From NCBI RefSeq assembly GCF_008014695.1, contig NZ_VOXE01000002.1, positions 310,001 through 374,000 of the forward strand: a DNA stretch of 64,000 nt, written 5' to 3'. This document shows, in pieces, positions 16,431 through 24,922 of this stretch. Source of the DNA: Chryseobacterium sp. GTDB taxonomy: Bacteria > Bacteroidota > Bacteroidia > Flavobacteriales > Weeksellaceae. A program made the position numbers and the translations under genes. How positions within the stretch are numbered: position 1 is the stretch's first letter; every line of letters begins with the position of its first letter. The notes below the pieces were generated by a model. The model was not told the DNA's origin, made no database searches, and saw only the letters and a program-made list of their open reading frames with translations.

Positions 16431-17228
16431 ATGAATACCGACAGCATCGATTTCCGAAACCGCGCATTTCTTTACGGCGATGCGGTCTGGGTTTCTTTTT
16501 TTGTGAGAAACGGACAACTCATCCTTGCGGAAGAATGTTATTTCTTCCTCATGGCTTCCATGCGCAAGATGAGGATGAACATTCCCTTAACTTATACTTT
16601 GGAGTTTTTCCAGAACCTTCTGAACGTGGAAACAGAAAGAAACGGATTGCAAAATGTCATTATACGAATGATGGTGTACCGCCAAAACGACGGTCGGATC
16701 CTTTCACAGTCTGATGTCTTATATCATTTTGAAAGTGAGGCGGTGAATGATATTCTTTCTGTATCGGAAGATATTGAAATCGATCTGATTAAGGAAATCA
16801 GTGTCAACACTAATCTGTTGAGCAGCCTGTATGTCCACTCACCTGAAAATATTTATGCGGGGATTTATGCTGCGGAAAATGATCTGGATGATGTGATTTT
16901 TCTGAATCCTAACAAAAGAATCGCCAGGTCGATTGACGGCAACCTGCTCTTTCTGGAAGGCAACATAATTAAAATTCCGAAACAGACAGAAGGGGCCTAT
17001 ATTTCCCCTTTAATGGAGAACCTCGTGACTTTTATCCATAAAAAAGGTCTGGCTGAAATCGTGGAAGCTGAAATCATTGCGTTTGAGTCCCAAAAAGCGG
17101 AAGAAATTTTAATGGTCTCGGATATGAAAGGAATCAAATCAGTTTCTAAAATCCGAAATAAAACCTTTGGGAAGATCCGGTTTACCAAAATTCTTAATTT
17201 ATGGCAGGAAAGTTTCGACGGGAATTGA
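16431..17228 (+). CDS. Class IV aminotransferase-like protein, catalytic lysine not evident
   Basis: 265 residues with the D-alanine/branched-chain/PabC fold: N-terminal FLYGDAVWVSFFVRNGQ at about 13-29 (the usual GDGVFE-like start), and the later SIDGNLLFLEGNIIKIPK stretch at about 165-182, matching the SNLFFV..G.I.TP element. In active members a Lys forms the PLP Schiff base in a K-x-x-N/R segment; the equivalent region here, about residues 122-130, reads EISVNTNLL and has no Lys. The usual LPGITR motif is replaced by ISPLMENLV. It may be an inactive or repurposed family member. Same orientation as the START-like gene but after its terminator. Confidence 0.8.
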   Translation: MNTDSIDFRNRAFLYGDAVWVSFFVRNGQLILAEECYFFLMASMRKMRMNIPLTYTLEFFQNLLNVETERNGLQNVIIRMMVYRQNDGRILSQSDVLYHFESEAVNDILSVSEDIEIDLIKEISVNTNLLSSLYVHSPENIYAGIYAAENDLDDVIFLNPNKRIARSIDGNLLFLEGNIIKIPKQTEGAYISPLMENLVTFIHKKGLAEIVEAEIIAFESQKAEEILMVSDMKGIKSVSKIRNKTFGKIRFTKILNLWQESFDGN

Positions 17229-17350
17229 CAAACCCGATAAACAACCATTTTTTTATAGTCATTGACCGGGTTTTAGTTCTTAATACTAGGACAATAACGG
17301 AGTTTGTTGGTCTTCCATATACCGTATTGTGCTAAAGTTTTGTTAAAGTT

Positions 17351-17899
17351 TTAATTCATCGAAATATCATCCGGCGCATTCGCCCACAACAGGTACTCGC
17401 CGCCCAGATTCTGCATAATGCTCTTCCACAAACGCTCGTCAGTCGCTGACGTATAATCAAGGTTGTAGACATCTACAACAGTCCAGAGTTTTCTGCTTAC
17501 TTCATTGTCGAGCTGCATTGGCGACCAACCGGTATATCCGTAAAACACCTTGATTTCACTCACATCTTTTCTCTTTTCGATGATGGCTGTAACCACATTT
17601 TGGAGATCTTCCGTCAGGTAGAACTCATCAGTTATCTCTGAATAATCTTCTGTTATTTTCTCTCCTTTGTTGATGAAGAAAATCTTCTCATTTTCCACGG
17701 GGCCGCCGTCATAAACATCAACATTGAAACCGAAGACTTCAAGAAGATCCTCGCTCATTGCTTCGTTCTTTTTGTTCAGGATCAGTCCGAAAGCACCGTT
17801 CTCATCATGATTTACCACCAACACCACCGAACGTGAAAAAATATCGCCAGCAATATCCGGAGTGGAAATTAATATTTTACCTTTGTAAGAATGAGTCAT
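17351..17899 (-). CDS. YqgE/AlgH family protein
   Basis: 182 residues. Family signatures: GKILISTPDIAGDIFSRSVV at the N-terminus, NHDENGAFGLILNK at about 30-43, VYDGGPVENEKIFFI at about 58-72 and the FYGYTGWSPMQLDNE segment near residue 119. Function is not established; the name AlgH comes from an alginate regulator in Pseudomonas. Encoded alone, divergent from pdxH. Confidence 0.92.
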   Translation of the reverse strand: MTHSYKGKILISTPDIAGDIFSRSVVLVVNHDENGAFGLILNKKNEAMSEDLLEVFGFNVDVYDGGPVENEKIFFINKGEKITEDYSEITDEFYLTEDLQNVVTAIIEKRKDVSEIKVFYGYTGWSPMQLDNEVSRKLWTVVDVYNLDYTSATDERLWKSIMQNLGGEYLLWANAPDDISMN

Positions 17900-17950
17900 C
17901 TGAATGGTCAGGTCAAATAAAACCTTTAATCAAAAGTAATAAAAAAAATC

Positions 17951-18595
17951 ATGGAAAACCTGCACGAAAATCGAAAAATCTATGATAAATCACAACTTCT
18001 TGAAAATCAAATAAAAGAAAATCCACTTGAGCAGTTCCGCAACTGGTTTCTGGAGGCTCAGGAAGACCCTTCTGTGTCTGAAGCCAATGCTATGGCGGTC
18101 TCAACGCTGGAAGACGACGGCTGCCCCCGCACAAGAATGGTACTTCTGAAAAGTTTCACTTTCGAAGGTTTTATCTTTTATACCAATTACGACAGCAGAA
18201 AAGGTAAAGCGCTTATGAAAAACCCAAAAGCCTGTCTCCATTTCTTTTGGCCTGTTTTGGAAAGGCAGATCATCATTAAAGCGGTGCTGGAAAAAATTCC
18301 TGAAAATTTAAGCGACGGTTATTTTTATTCCCGTCCTAAAGGAAGCCAACTCGGGGCAGCGGTTTCTCCACAGAGCCAGGTAATCCCTGACCGGAATTTT
18401 CTGGAAGAAAAGCTGAAAAATCTTGAAAAGGAATTTGAAAACAGGGAAGTACCGAGACCCAAAAACTGGGGTGGTTATATAGCGCGCCCTTATGAAATAG
18501 AATTCTGGCAGGGAAGGCCCAACAGACTTCATGACCGCATCATTTATGAACTGAAGGAAGACTTTGACTGGAAAATTTCCCGCCTGGCCCCATAA
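17951..18595 (+). CDS. pdxH: Pyridoxamine 5'-phosphate oxidase
   Basis: 214 residues; FMN-dependent oxidation of pyridoxine or pyridoxamine 5'-phosphate to PLP. The family pattern is complete: NPLEQFRNWFLEAQE, the AMAVSTLEDDGCPRTRMVLL block that builds the FMN/PLP site, FYTNYDSRKGKAL, SRPKGSQLGAAVSPQSQVI, and the C-terminal signature EFWQGRPNRLHDR. Length is normal. Convergent with the HU gene; a hairpin lies between the two stops. Confidence 0.95.
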   Translation: MENLHENRKIYDKSQLLENQIKENPLEQFRNWFLEAQEDPSVSEANAMAVSTLEDDGCPRTRMVLLKSFTFEGFIFYTNYDSRKGKALMKNPKACLHFFWPVLERQIIIKAVLEKIPENLSDGYFYSRPKGSQLGAAVSPQSQVIPDRNFLEEKLKNLEKEFENREVPRPKNWGGYIARPYEIEFWQGRPNRLHDRIIYELKEDFDWKISRLAP

Positions 18596-18622
18596 AAAAA
18601 TCCCGGAAATTTACTTCCGGGA
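18594..18622 (-). terminator. Terminator of the HU gene
   Basis: TCCCGGAA / TTCCGGGA stem. On the minus strand a run of seven T follows, so it mainly serves hup, while still ending pdxH transcription as a hairpin. Confidence 0.75.
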
Positions 18623-18646
18623 TCTGTATTCTGTGTGGTTAACAGA

Positions 18647-18937
18647 TTATTTTTTCTTTCCGCCCATTACAGCTCCTGATAAATCAGCACCTGCCTTGAA
18701 CTTCGCAACTTTTTTAGCGGCAATTTTGATCGGCTTTTTAGTTGCAGGGTTAATTCCTTGTCTTGCAGCTCTTTCAGCAACCGAGAAAGTTCCGAATCCA
18801 ACCAAAGAAACTTTTCCGTCTTTTTGTTTCAAAGTTTCCATTACGTTAGACATAAATGATTCAAGAGCGGCTTTTGCAGCAACTTTTGTGATACTTGCAT
18901 CTTTAGCGATTGCGTCGATTAATTCTGACTTGTTCAT
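18647..18937 (-). CDS. hup: HU family DNA-binding protein
   Basis: 96-residue histone-like DNA-bending protein. N-terminal MNKSELIDAIAKDASITK, the conserved VSLVGFGTFSVAERAARQG with DNA-contacting arm residues, and NPATKKPIKIAAKKVAKFK are typical of bacterial HU. A Lys tail (GGKKK) ends the protein. Acts as a dimer in the nucleoid. A long AT-rich upstream region with a TATATTTG element suggests strong stand-alone expression. Confidence 0.96.
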   Translation of the reverse strand: MNKSELIDAIAKDASITKVAAKAALESFMSNVMETLKQKDGKVSLVGFGTFSVAERAARQGINPATKKPIKIAAKKVAKFKAGADLSGAVMGGKKK

Positions 18938-19329
18938 AATATTGATATTAAGGTTAGTTTTGTAATTAAAGCAAATATAAAACTTTTTTCATATTGTGCA
19001 AATTTTTTTGAAAAATTTAATAAAAAAAGTATTTTTCCTTCTATTAACATCAAAATTTGACAATAGCATTTTGCCCAATTCATTAGCCTTAGCGCAAACT
19101 AGAATTGTGCCAATTGTGCATTAATATTGGTTTTTATGTAAAATCTTATCCTGTTTTTGTAAATTATCAAATCCTAAATTTTATTGGATTTTTTAATACA
19201 TCATGCGGATGAATTATAGAATCTTCAGCAAAAATATAGTTGTATTGAATTTATTCCAAAAGATTTGACGCAGTTGACCGAAACCCATTTTTGTTCTTTT
19301 AATCAAATAATTATTAATAAATTTGCTTC
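18938..19329. other. AT-rich divergent spacer with the HU promoter
   Basis: About 390 bp between hup and panD. On the minus strand TATATTTG at 18972-18979 is the likely hup -7 element, giving a leader of about 30 nt. The rest is very AT-rich (many A and T runs, possibly curved DNA). No gene or RNA seen. Confidence 0.6.
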
Positions 19330-19680
19330 ATGTTAATTGAAGTTTTTAAATCTAAAATTCACAGGGTCAGGGTAACTCAGTCTGATCTTAATTATATCGG
19401 CAGCATTACCATTGATGAGGATCTTCTTGAAGCTTCGGGAATTATCGTTGGCGAAAGGGTATATATTGTAAATGTCAATAACGGTGAACGTTTTGACACG
19501 TATGCGATAAAAGGGAAGCGGAAATCCGGAGAAATCTGTCTCAACGGACCGGCTGCAAGGCGTGTGCAGAAAGGCGACATCATCATCGTTATTTCCTATG
19601 CGCAGATGACGCCGGAGGAAGCGGCAACATTCCAGCCCAAAATCATTTTTCCCGACGAAAAAACGAACCTGCTTACTTAA
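19330..19680 (+). CDS. panD: Aspartate 1-decarboxylase
   Basis: 116 residues; makes beta-alanine for pantothenate from aspartate using a pyruvoyl group. The self-cleavage site G24-S25 in NYIGSITID is present, with the preceding [11 protein letters not shown] and later [21 protein letters not shown] blocks. Normal length. The downstream membrane protein gene starts 17 nt after the stop, so the two are probably co-transcribed. Confidence 0.95.
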   Translation: MLIEVFKSKIHRVRVTQSDLNYIGSITIDEDLLEASGIIVGERVYIVNVNNGERFDTYAIKGKRKSGEICLNGPAARRVQKGDIIIVISYAQMTPEEAATFQPKIIFPDEKTNLLT

Positions 19681-19697
19681 TTCCACAAATTTCCGGT

Positions 19698-20747
19698 TTG
19701 GAAGAGAACACAAAAAAAAATCCTTTCAAGGCATTTATAACCGTAGCGCTTTCTCTTGCAGTGGCAGCCCTTTTCATGTGGTTTGCGTTGAAAGGCATGG
19801 AATTCAGCAAAATTGCAGGATATTTTGCGAAAGCCAATTATTTTTGGGTTTTTGCCGCCTCAGTTTTTGGAATTCTGGCGTACTGGTTCCGGGCATTGCG
19901 CTGGAATCTTCTGCTTGAGCCTATGGGCTATAAAATTTCAACTTCAAATGCTTTCTGGACGATTTCTTTTGGTTATCTGATGAATCTCACCATTCCCAGA
20001 AGCGGTGAACTGGCGCGATCTACCGCACTTTTCGGCGTAGAAAATGTTCCGGTCGAGAAATCTTTTGGAACCATTATTCTCGAAAGAGTTGTTGATTTGG
20101 TGTGTATGGGCGGTTTTTTAATCCTGACGCTGATCTTTAAATATGACGCGATTCTTGCTTTTTATGACTATGTTACAAAAGAGAAAGAGCGAAATGCAGC
20201 GCCACAACCGAACAATAATTTATATTTCATCTTGGGTGCTTTTGTTTTACTCGGGGTTTTGTTTTTAGTGATGAGAAAAAGACTGAAGAAATTTCCGCTT
20301 TATCAAAAAGCATTGGGTTTTGCAAAAGGCATTTTCCATGGACTGACTTCTATTTTTAAACTGAAACAGAAAGTAAAATTCATCTTATTGTCTTTAGGCA
20401 TCTGGATTTCCTATTATCTGGCGGCTTACCTCGTTTGTTTTGCACTTCCGGAAACTTCCGCATTCACTTTTGCGGACGGTTTTTTCATCATCGTCGTCGG
20501 AACTTTGGGCATGATGGTTCCTGCTTCCGGCGGAATCGGTGCGTTTCATTTTGCACTGAAATTGGGCATTATGGCCTTATTTCTCTCCATGGGAAAAAAT
20601 CCTGAAGAAGGTGGGGAAGTTGGTCTTTCCTATGCTTTTATTTCCCACACCATGCAGTTGGTAATCATGATTGTGATGGGAATGATTTCCATTCCAATGC
20701 TGGCAAAGGCACGAGCTGAACTCGTAAAAAAACAGATATTCAAATAA
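19698..20747 (+). CDS. Flippase-like membrane protein (lysylphosphatidylglycerol synthase TM region / YbhN family)
   Basis: 349 residues with about eight hydrophobic helices. The family signature R-A-L-R-W at about 71-75 (YWFRALRWNLLL), then LTIPRSGELARS and the EKSFGTIILERVVDL helix, identify the UPF0104 transmembrane group. The catalytic aminoacyl-transfer domain of true MprF is absent, so lipid flipping or another role in the envelope is possible. The start is TTG, giving MEENTKKNPF; no upstream ATG fits. Follows panD closely. Confidence 0.82.
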   Translation: MEENTKKNPFKAFITVALSLAVAALFMWFALKGMEFSKIAGYFAKANYFWVFAASVFGILAYWFRALRWNLLLEPMGYKISTSNAFWTISFGYLMNLTIPRSGELARSTALFGVENVPVEKSFGTIILERVVDLVCMGGFLILTLIFKYDAILAFYDYVTKEKERNAAPQPNNNLYFILGAFVLLGVLFLVMRKRLKKFPLYQKALGFAKGIFHGLTSIFKLKQKVKFILLSLGIWISYYLAAYLVCFALPETSAFTFADGFFIIVVGTLGMMVPASGGIGAFHFALKLGIMALFLSMGKNPEEGGEVGLSYAFISHTMQLVIMIVMGMISIPMLAKARAELVKKQIFK

Positions 20748-20749
20748 AA

Positions 20750-20808
20750 AATCTGCGTCAACTGCATATCTGTGAAAATTTCCATCAAATTTGCAACTGA
20801 CGCAGATT
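20750..20808. terminator. Long stem-loop between convergent genes
   Basis: An 11-bp stem, AATCTGCGTCA (20750-20760) with TGACGCAGATT (20798-20808), encloses 37 nt. It lies between the convergent flippase-like and M3 peptidase genes. No strong T-run, so the terminator role is inferred from position. Confidence 0.5.
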
Positions 20809-20829
20809 AATCTGTAAGCTTTTGTAATT

Positions 20830-22845
20830 TTATCCGAAAGCCCGTTTCAATAAACTTTCCACTTTCGGCTCACTTCCTCTGAAATCTTTGTACAGTTCCA
20901 TCGGATCTTTTGTTCCGCCGGATGAAAGCAGAATTTTATATTTCGCAGCGATTTCAGGATTGAAAATTCCGTTTTCCTTGAAATACTGAAAAGCATCCGC
21001 ATCCAGAACTTCCGCCCATTTATAGGAATAATATCCAGCCGAATATCCGCCTTGGAAAATATGAGAAAAACTTGTGCTCATTGCTGTTTCAGGATTGGAA
21101 GGGTAAAGGTTTGTTGCCTTTGTCTCTTCGGCCTCGAAGGTTTTGATGTCGCCCACTTTGTCGGAATTGGTGTGATAGGCCATATCCAGTTTTCCGAAAC
21201 CGAGCTGTCTTAAAGTCTGGTAACCTTCCATAAAATTCTTAGAATCGGATATTTTCTGAATTTTTTCGTCCGGAAGGATCTCGCCGGTTTTGTAGTGTCG
21301 TGCAAACGTTTTCAGGAATTCCGTTTCGTAGCAGAAATTTTCCAGGAACTGGGATGGAAGTTCCACAAAATCCCATTTCACGGAAGTTCCGGAAAGATTC
21401 GGATAAGTAGTGTCGGCCAGAACACCGTGTAATGCGTGTCCAAATTCATGAAAAAGTGTCGTGACTTCCTGAAAAGTCAGCAGACTTGGTGCATCAGAAG
21501 TGGGTTTTGAGAAATTACAGACCACAGAAATATGCGGACGGAAATTTTCGCCGTTCTTTTTGTACTGATTTTTAAAACTCGTCATCCATGCGCCGGCTCT
21601 TTTGCCTTTTCTCGGGAAATAATCGGCATAAAGAAGCGCTTTAAAGGTGCCGTTTTCAAAAATTTCATAGGTTTTTACTTCTTCGTGATATTTCTGAATT
21701 TCTGAAGTTTCCACAAAATCCAGTCCGAAAAGTTTTTTGGCGAGCCCGAAAACCGCTTCCTGAACTTTCTCGAGCTGGAAATAAGGTTTCAGTTCTTCAT
21801 CATCAATATCAAATTTCTGTTTGCGGAGTTTTTCGGCATAAAATGTATGGTCGTAACTGTGCATTTCTTCAATGCCGTCGGCTTTTGCGAGGCTTTTCAG
21901 TTCCTCGATTTCTTTCTCTGCAAAAGGTTTTGCTTTTTCAAGCATTTCGTTGAGAAAAGCGGTTACCTGCTCCGGAGATTTCGCCATTCTTTCCTCAAGA
22001 ACATAATCGGCAAAGTTTTTATAGCCCAGAAGCTGTGCTTTTTCCTGTTTCAACATGATGATTTCCTTAATCAGATTCTGATTGTCGAATTCATTATTGT
22101 TGAAGGATTTTTTTCCGTTGGCTAACGCGAGTTCTTTCCTCATGTCCCGGTTTTCGGCATATGTCATGAAGGGAATGAAACTCGGGTACTGTAAAGTCAC
22201 GACAAAACCGTCCAAATTCCGTTCTTTTGCTTCTTCGCGGTATTGCTGAAGGATAGGTTCCGGGATTCCGGCCAGATCCTTTTCATCGGTGATATGTTTG
22301 AAATAACTGTTCGTTTCTGCCAGTACATTTTCGCCAAACTGCAGCGATTTTTTTGAAAGTTCAATGCTGATGTGCATGAATTTTTCTTTCTCGGAATCAT
22401 TGAGGAGGGCACCGCTTCTCACAAAACCCTTGTAAATTTCCGTAAGGAGCATTTGCTGTTCGCCGCTGAGTTCATATTTATCCTGCTCGTCATATACTTT
22501 TTTGATCTTTTCAAATAGTTTTGTATTCTGAGAAATTTTTGCAGAAAATTCGGTTAAAAGCGGGGAAACTTCCTGGGCAATTTTCTGGATCTCATCATTG
22601 GTTTCAGCGGAATTCAGATTGAAGAAAATTCCCGAAACCACATCCAGCTTTTCGCCGGAATAGGCAAGGGCTTCAATAACGTTTTCAAAAGTCGGTGCGG
22701 CGGGGTTTGTTGCAATTTCATCGATTTCTTTTTCGGAAATTTTCACCAGTTCCTGAAAAGCGGGTAAAAAATGTTCTTCTTTAATTTCATTGAATGGTGC
22801 GGAGTGATGCGGAGTATCGAAAGACTGTAATAACGGATTTTGCAT
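20830..22845 (-). CDS. M3 family metallopeptidase (oligopeptidase A / Dcp type)
   Basis: 671 residues of the thimet-oligopeptidase family. The zinc site HEFGHALHG is at about residue 466, with the downstream Glu ligand region KWDFVELPSQFLENF. C-terminal GGYSAGYYSYKWAEVLDADAF closes the substrate channel as in the family. No signal peptide, so it is cytoplasmic and probably degrades short peptides. Normal length. Monocistronic; TATTTTTG and TAAATTTG elements lie upstream. Confidence 0.93.
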   Translation of the reverse strand: MQNPLLQSFDTPHHSAPFNEIKEEHFLPAFQELVKISEKEIDEIATNPAAPTFENVIEALAYSGEKLDVVSGIFFNLNSAETNDEIQKIAQEVSPLLTEFSAKISQNTKLFEKIKKVYDEQDKYELSGEQQMLLTEIYKGFVRSGALLNDSEKEKFMHISIELSKKSLQFGENVLAETNSYFKHITDEKDLAGIPEPILQQYREEAKERNLDGFVVTLQYPSFIPFMTYAENRDMRKELALANGKKSFNNNEFDNQNLIKEIIMLKQEKAQLLGYKNFADYVLEERMAKSPEQVTAFLNEMLEKAKPFAEKEIEELKSLAKADGIEEMHSYDHTFYAEKLRKQKFDIDDEELKPYFQLEKVQEAVFGLAKKLFGLDFVETSEIQKYHEEVKTYEIFENGTFKALLYADYFPRKGKRAGAWMTSFKNQYKKNGENFRPHISVVCNFSKPTSDAPSLLTFQEVTTLFHEFGHALHGVLADTTYPNLSGTSVKWDFVELPSQFLENFCYETEFLKTFARHYKTGEILPDEKIQKISDSKNFMEGYQTLRQLGFGKLDMAYHTNSDKVGDIKTFEAEETKATNLYPSNPETAMSTSFSHIFQGGYSAGYYSYKWAEVLDADAFQYFKENGIFNPEIAAKYKILLSSGGTKDPMELYKDFRGSEPKVESLLKRAFG

Positions 22846-22943
22846 ATCTGAGTTGATTTTCGGTAATTTTTTATGTTGATCCCCGCAAATTTAGTCAAAA
22901 ATAAATTTTATCTTTACGTGAACTATTAACAAAAAAAACGATT

Positions 22944-23462
22944 ATGAAAACCTTTTTAAAAATTCTGCTTGCGGTAGTGTTAGTCCTTGTCATTGCCATG
23001 TTTGCAATCGGTAAAGCCTACCATTTCGAAAAATCAATTGTAATTAATGCCCCGGTTGAAAAAGTATGGCAAAATGTAAATTCAATGAGAGGATTCAATC
23101 AGTGGAATCCATGGATGAAAATGGACCCGAACATGAAACTGGAATATTCGGGAACTTCAGGACAAGTCGGCGACCAGTACTGCTGGGAAGGAAATGATGA
23201 AGTAGGAAAAGGCTGCCACATTATTACGGCTTTGATCCCAAACCAAAAACAGTCCGCCAAAATGCTCTTTAAGGAACCTTTTGAAAGTGATGCCACTTCA
23301 GACCTGATCCTGACTCCGCAGGGAAACACTACAAAAGTGACGTGGGACATGGATTGCGAACTGGATTATCCGATGAATCTAATGGGATTTTTTATGACCG
23401 GTCAAATGGATAAATCCTATGGCGACGGTTTAAATAAACTGAAGGAAATTTCTGAAAAATAA
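22944..23462 (+). CDS. SRPBCC family membrane-anchored protein
   Basis: 172 residues. A single N-terminal hydrophobic helix (about 4-23) is followed by a polyketide-cyclase/START-like domain: SIVINAPVEKVWQNVNSM at about 33-50 and FNQWNPWMKMDP at about 52-63 are the usual strand-helix start, with a C-terminal helix DKSYGDGLNKLKEISE. It may bind a hydrophobic ligand at the membrane; nothing more specific can be said. A hairpin terminator follows. Confidence 0.85.
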   Translation: MKTFLKILLAVVLVLVIAMFAIGKAYHFEKSIVINAPVEKVWQNVNSMRGFNQWNPWMKMDPNMKLEYSGTSGQVGDQYCWEGNDEVGKGCHIITALIPNQKQSAKMLFKEPFESDATSDLILTPQGNTTKVTWDMDCELDYPMNLMGFFMTGQMDKSYGDGLNKLKEISEK

Positions 23463-23481
23463 GATATTATAATCATCTGCG

Positions 23482-23504
23482 CCGGGCTTCAGCCCGGTTT
23501 TTTT
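23482..23504 (+). terminator. Intrinsic terminator
   Basis: CCGGGCT / AGCCCGG stem, TC loop, followed by seven T. Ends the SRPBCC gene. Confidence 0.9.
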
Positions 23505-23709
23505 GCTGAAATTCCGGTAAATGATTGCTGGTGAATCGTTTTACGGCAAATTGCTGTACTGATGCTTGTTCTGGGAAGTTTTTCCGTTACGGACGTTTAG
23601 GCCTTTAAAATAAATGTGCACGTTTTTTGTTTAGATGAATCAGGTCTATGCTATTTGAACGGCAAAAAACCTGAACCTTACATTCAAGAAAACCTCGAAC
23701 ATACTCAGA

Positions 23710-24165
23710 ATGCTCATGCAGAAGGCACTTTACAATAAAAATGACTTGCGTAATTTCGTAAAGGAAATGATTTCCGGTAAAGTAAAAACCCTGGAATTTT
23801 ACCTGAACTTCACCCTTGAAGCAAGCAGGGATATCAAAAAAACGACCAAATACGACTCCATCCGCGAGGAAATTCAGAGTGAAATCTATCATCTCGATAA
23901 ACAGATGTTTTCTTTGAAAAATATGCAGCGTCAGATGCAGAAAGTGCTGAACTCAAGTTCGGAAACGGTGAAGCTGGGATCGGTAGTTATTACAAATAAA
24001 GCCAGATTTTATATTTCAGTTTCATTAGGCGAGTTTTTTTACGAAGGAGACCGTTTTTACGCGATCTCCGAGGAAAGTCCGATGGCCAAAACCATGAGAG
24101 GCAAAAGGGTGGGTGATGAGTTTACACTCAACAACATTCATCAGAAAATTGAGGCTGTTTTTTGA
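23710..24165 (+). CDS. GreA/GreB-like elongation factor family protein
   Basis: 151 residues. N-terminal half is a predicted antiparallel coiled coil (NKNDLRNFVKEMISGK ... KNMQRQMQKVLNS); the C-terminal half has the FKBP-like fold of Gre factors (VKLGSVVITNKARFYIS, ISEESPMAKTMRGKRVGDEF). Homologues in Flavobacteriia are often labelled 3-oxoacyl-ACP synthase by mistake. In Gre factors acidic residues at the coiled-coil tip trigger RNA cleavage; here the tip region is DSIREEIQSE, so acidic residues are available but activity is not proved. A start two codons later (MQKALYN) is equally possible. Confidence 0.78.
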   Translation: MLMQKALYNKNDLRNFVKEMISGKVKTLEFYLNFTLEASRDIKKTTKYDSIREEIQSEIYHLDKQMFSLKNMQRQMQKVLNSSSETVKLGSVVITNKARFYISVSLGEFFYEGDRFYAISEESPMAKTMRGKRVGDEFTLNNIHQKIEAVF

Positions 24166-24166
24166 T

Positions 24167-24187
24167 GGCGCGAGCGAAGCGAGCGCC
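24167..24187. repeat. Short GC-rich REP-like palindromic element
   Basis: GGCGC arms flank GAGCGAAGCGA and pair with GCGCC. Directly follows the stop of the Gre-like gene. GAGCGAAGCGAGCG-type sequences recur in intergenic DNA of many bacteria. Confidence 0.5.
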
Positions 24188-24262
24188 GAAAAGAATTTTT
24201 GTAGAAGTTTATAATCAGTCGGTTTCCTTCTTTCAAAATCAAAATCCTTGGCCAAAACTTCT

Positions 24263-24270
24263 TACTTTTG
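24263..24270 (+). promoter_or_regulatory. Nitroreductase promoter -7 element, predicts a leaderless mRNA
   Basis: TACTTTTG then CAGG then ATG; same 4-nt spacing as aroE, rbfA and the class III aminotransferase gene. Confidence 0.55.
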
Positions 24271-24274
24271 CAGG

Positions 24275-24796
24275 ATGAATCAGGCAGAAATTTTAAAACA
24301 CATCATCCAAAGCCGGAAAAGCACTTTCCCGAAAGATTATACCAGCGACGAGATTCCGCAGCCAGTTCTGGAAGAAATCACAAGCTCCGCCCATTTTGCT
24401 CCCAATCACAAAAAGACAAAACCATGGCGTTTACGAGTTTTTAAAGGATTGGAAAAAACAGAACTGGGTGAACAGTTGGCTCAGATTTACAAAGAAACAA
24501 CACCCCCGGAAGTTTTTCTGGAAAAAAAATATTTTGATATTGCCGCCAAGATTTCAAAAGCAAATGCTGTTATCACCATTTCTGTGAATTTCAGCGGTCT
24601 TCTTCCAGAATGGGAAGAAGTCGCTGCCACTGCAATGGCAGTGCAGAATATGTACCTGACCTGCACCGCAAACAATGTTGGCTGTTATTGGAGCACCCCA
24701 GGTATGATGAAGCATCTGGACCGATTTTTAGGACTGGAAGAGAACCAGAAATGCTACGGCCTGTTTTATCTTGGAATGAAAAAGAATGAAGATTGA
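24275..24796 (+). CDS. Nitroreductase family protein
   Basis: 173 residues; FMN-dependent NAD(P)H oxidoreductase fold. N-terminal IIQSRKSTFPKDYTSDEIP, then FAPNHKKTKPWRLRVF (FMN phosphate contact), VAATAMAVQNMYLTC helix and NNVGCYWSTPGMM near the isoalloxazine site. Closest in form to small YdjA-like nitroreductases. The substrate is unknown. A TTG-initiated extension of nine codons is open, but the promoter element lies inside it, which excludes it. No partner genes. Confidence 0.88.
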   Translation: MNQAEILKHIIQSRKSTFPKDYTSDEIPQPVLEEITSSAHFAPNHKKTKPWRLRVFKGLEKTELGEQLAQIYKETTPPEVFLEKKYFDIAAKISKANAVITISVNFSGLLPEWEEVAATAMAVQNMYLTCTANNVGCYWSTPGMMKHLDRFLGLEENQKCYGLFYLGMKKNED

Positions 24797-24868
24797 TCAT
24801 TAGCGTTTTAGAAATAAACATCGAAGAAAAATTATCACATTGCAGTATCTGCGGTTGAATTATTTTCC

Positions 24869-24876
24869 TATCTTTG
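24869..24876 (+). promoter_or_regulatory. rpsP promoter -7 element and leader hairpin
   Basis: TATCTTTG, about 46 nt before rpsP. The leader contains GGGACGAGTTCCC at about 24894-24906, a small hairpin that could be a terminator-proximal or r-protein regulatory structure; the role is inferred only. Confidence 0.5.
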
Positions 24877-24922
24877 CACCCTTAATAATTAACGGGACGA
24901 GTTCCCACAAAACAAAAATTAT

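Noticed and set aside
24248-24274. TTG-started extension of the nitroreductase
   Set aside because: The -7 element lies inside the extension and the start at 24275 matches both the family N-terminus and the leaderless spacing.
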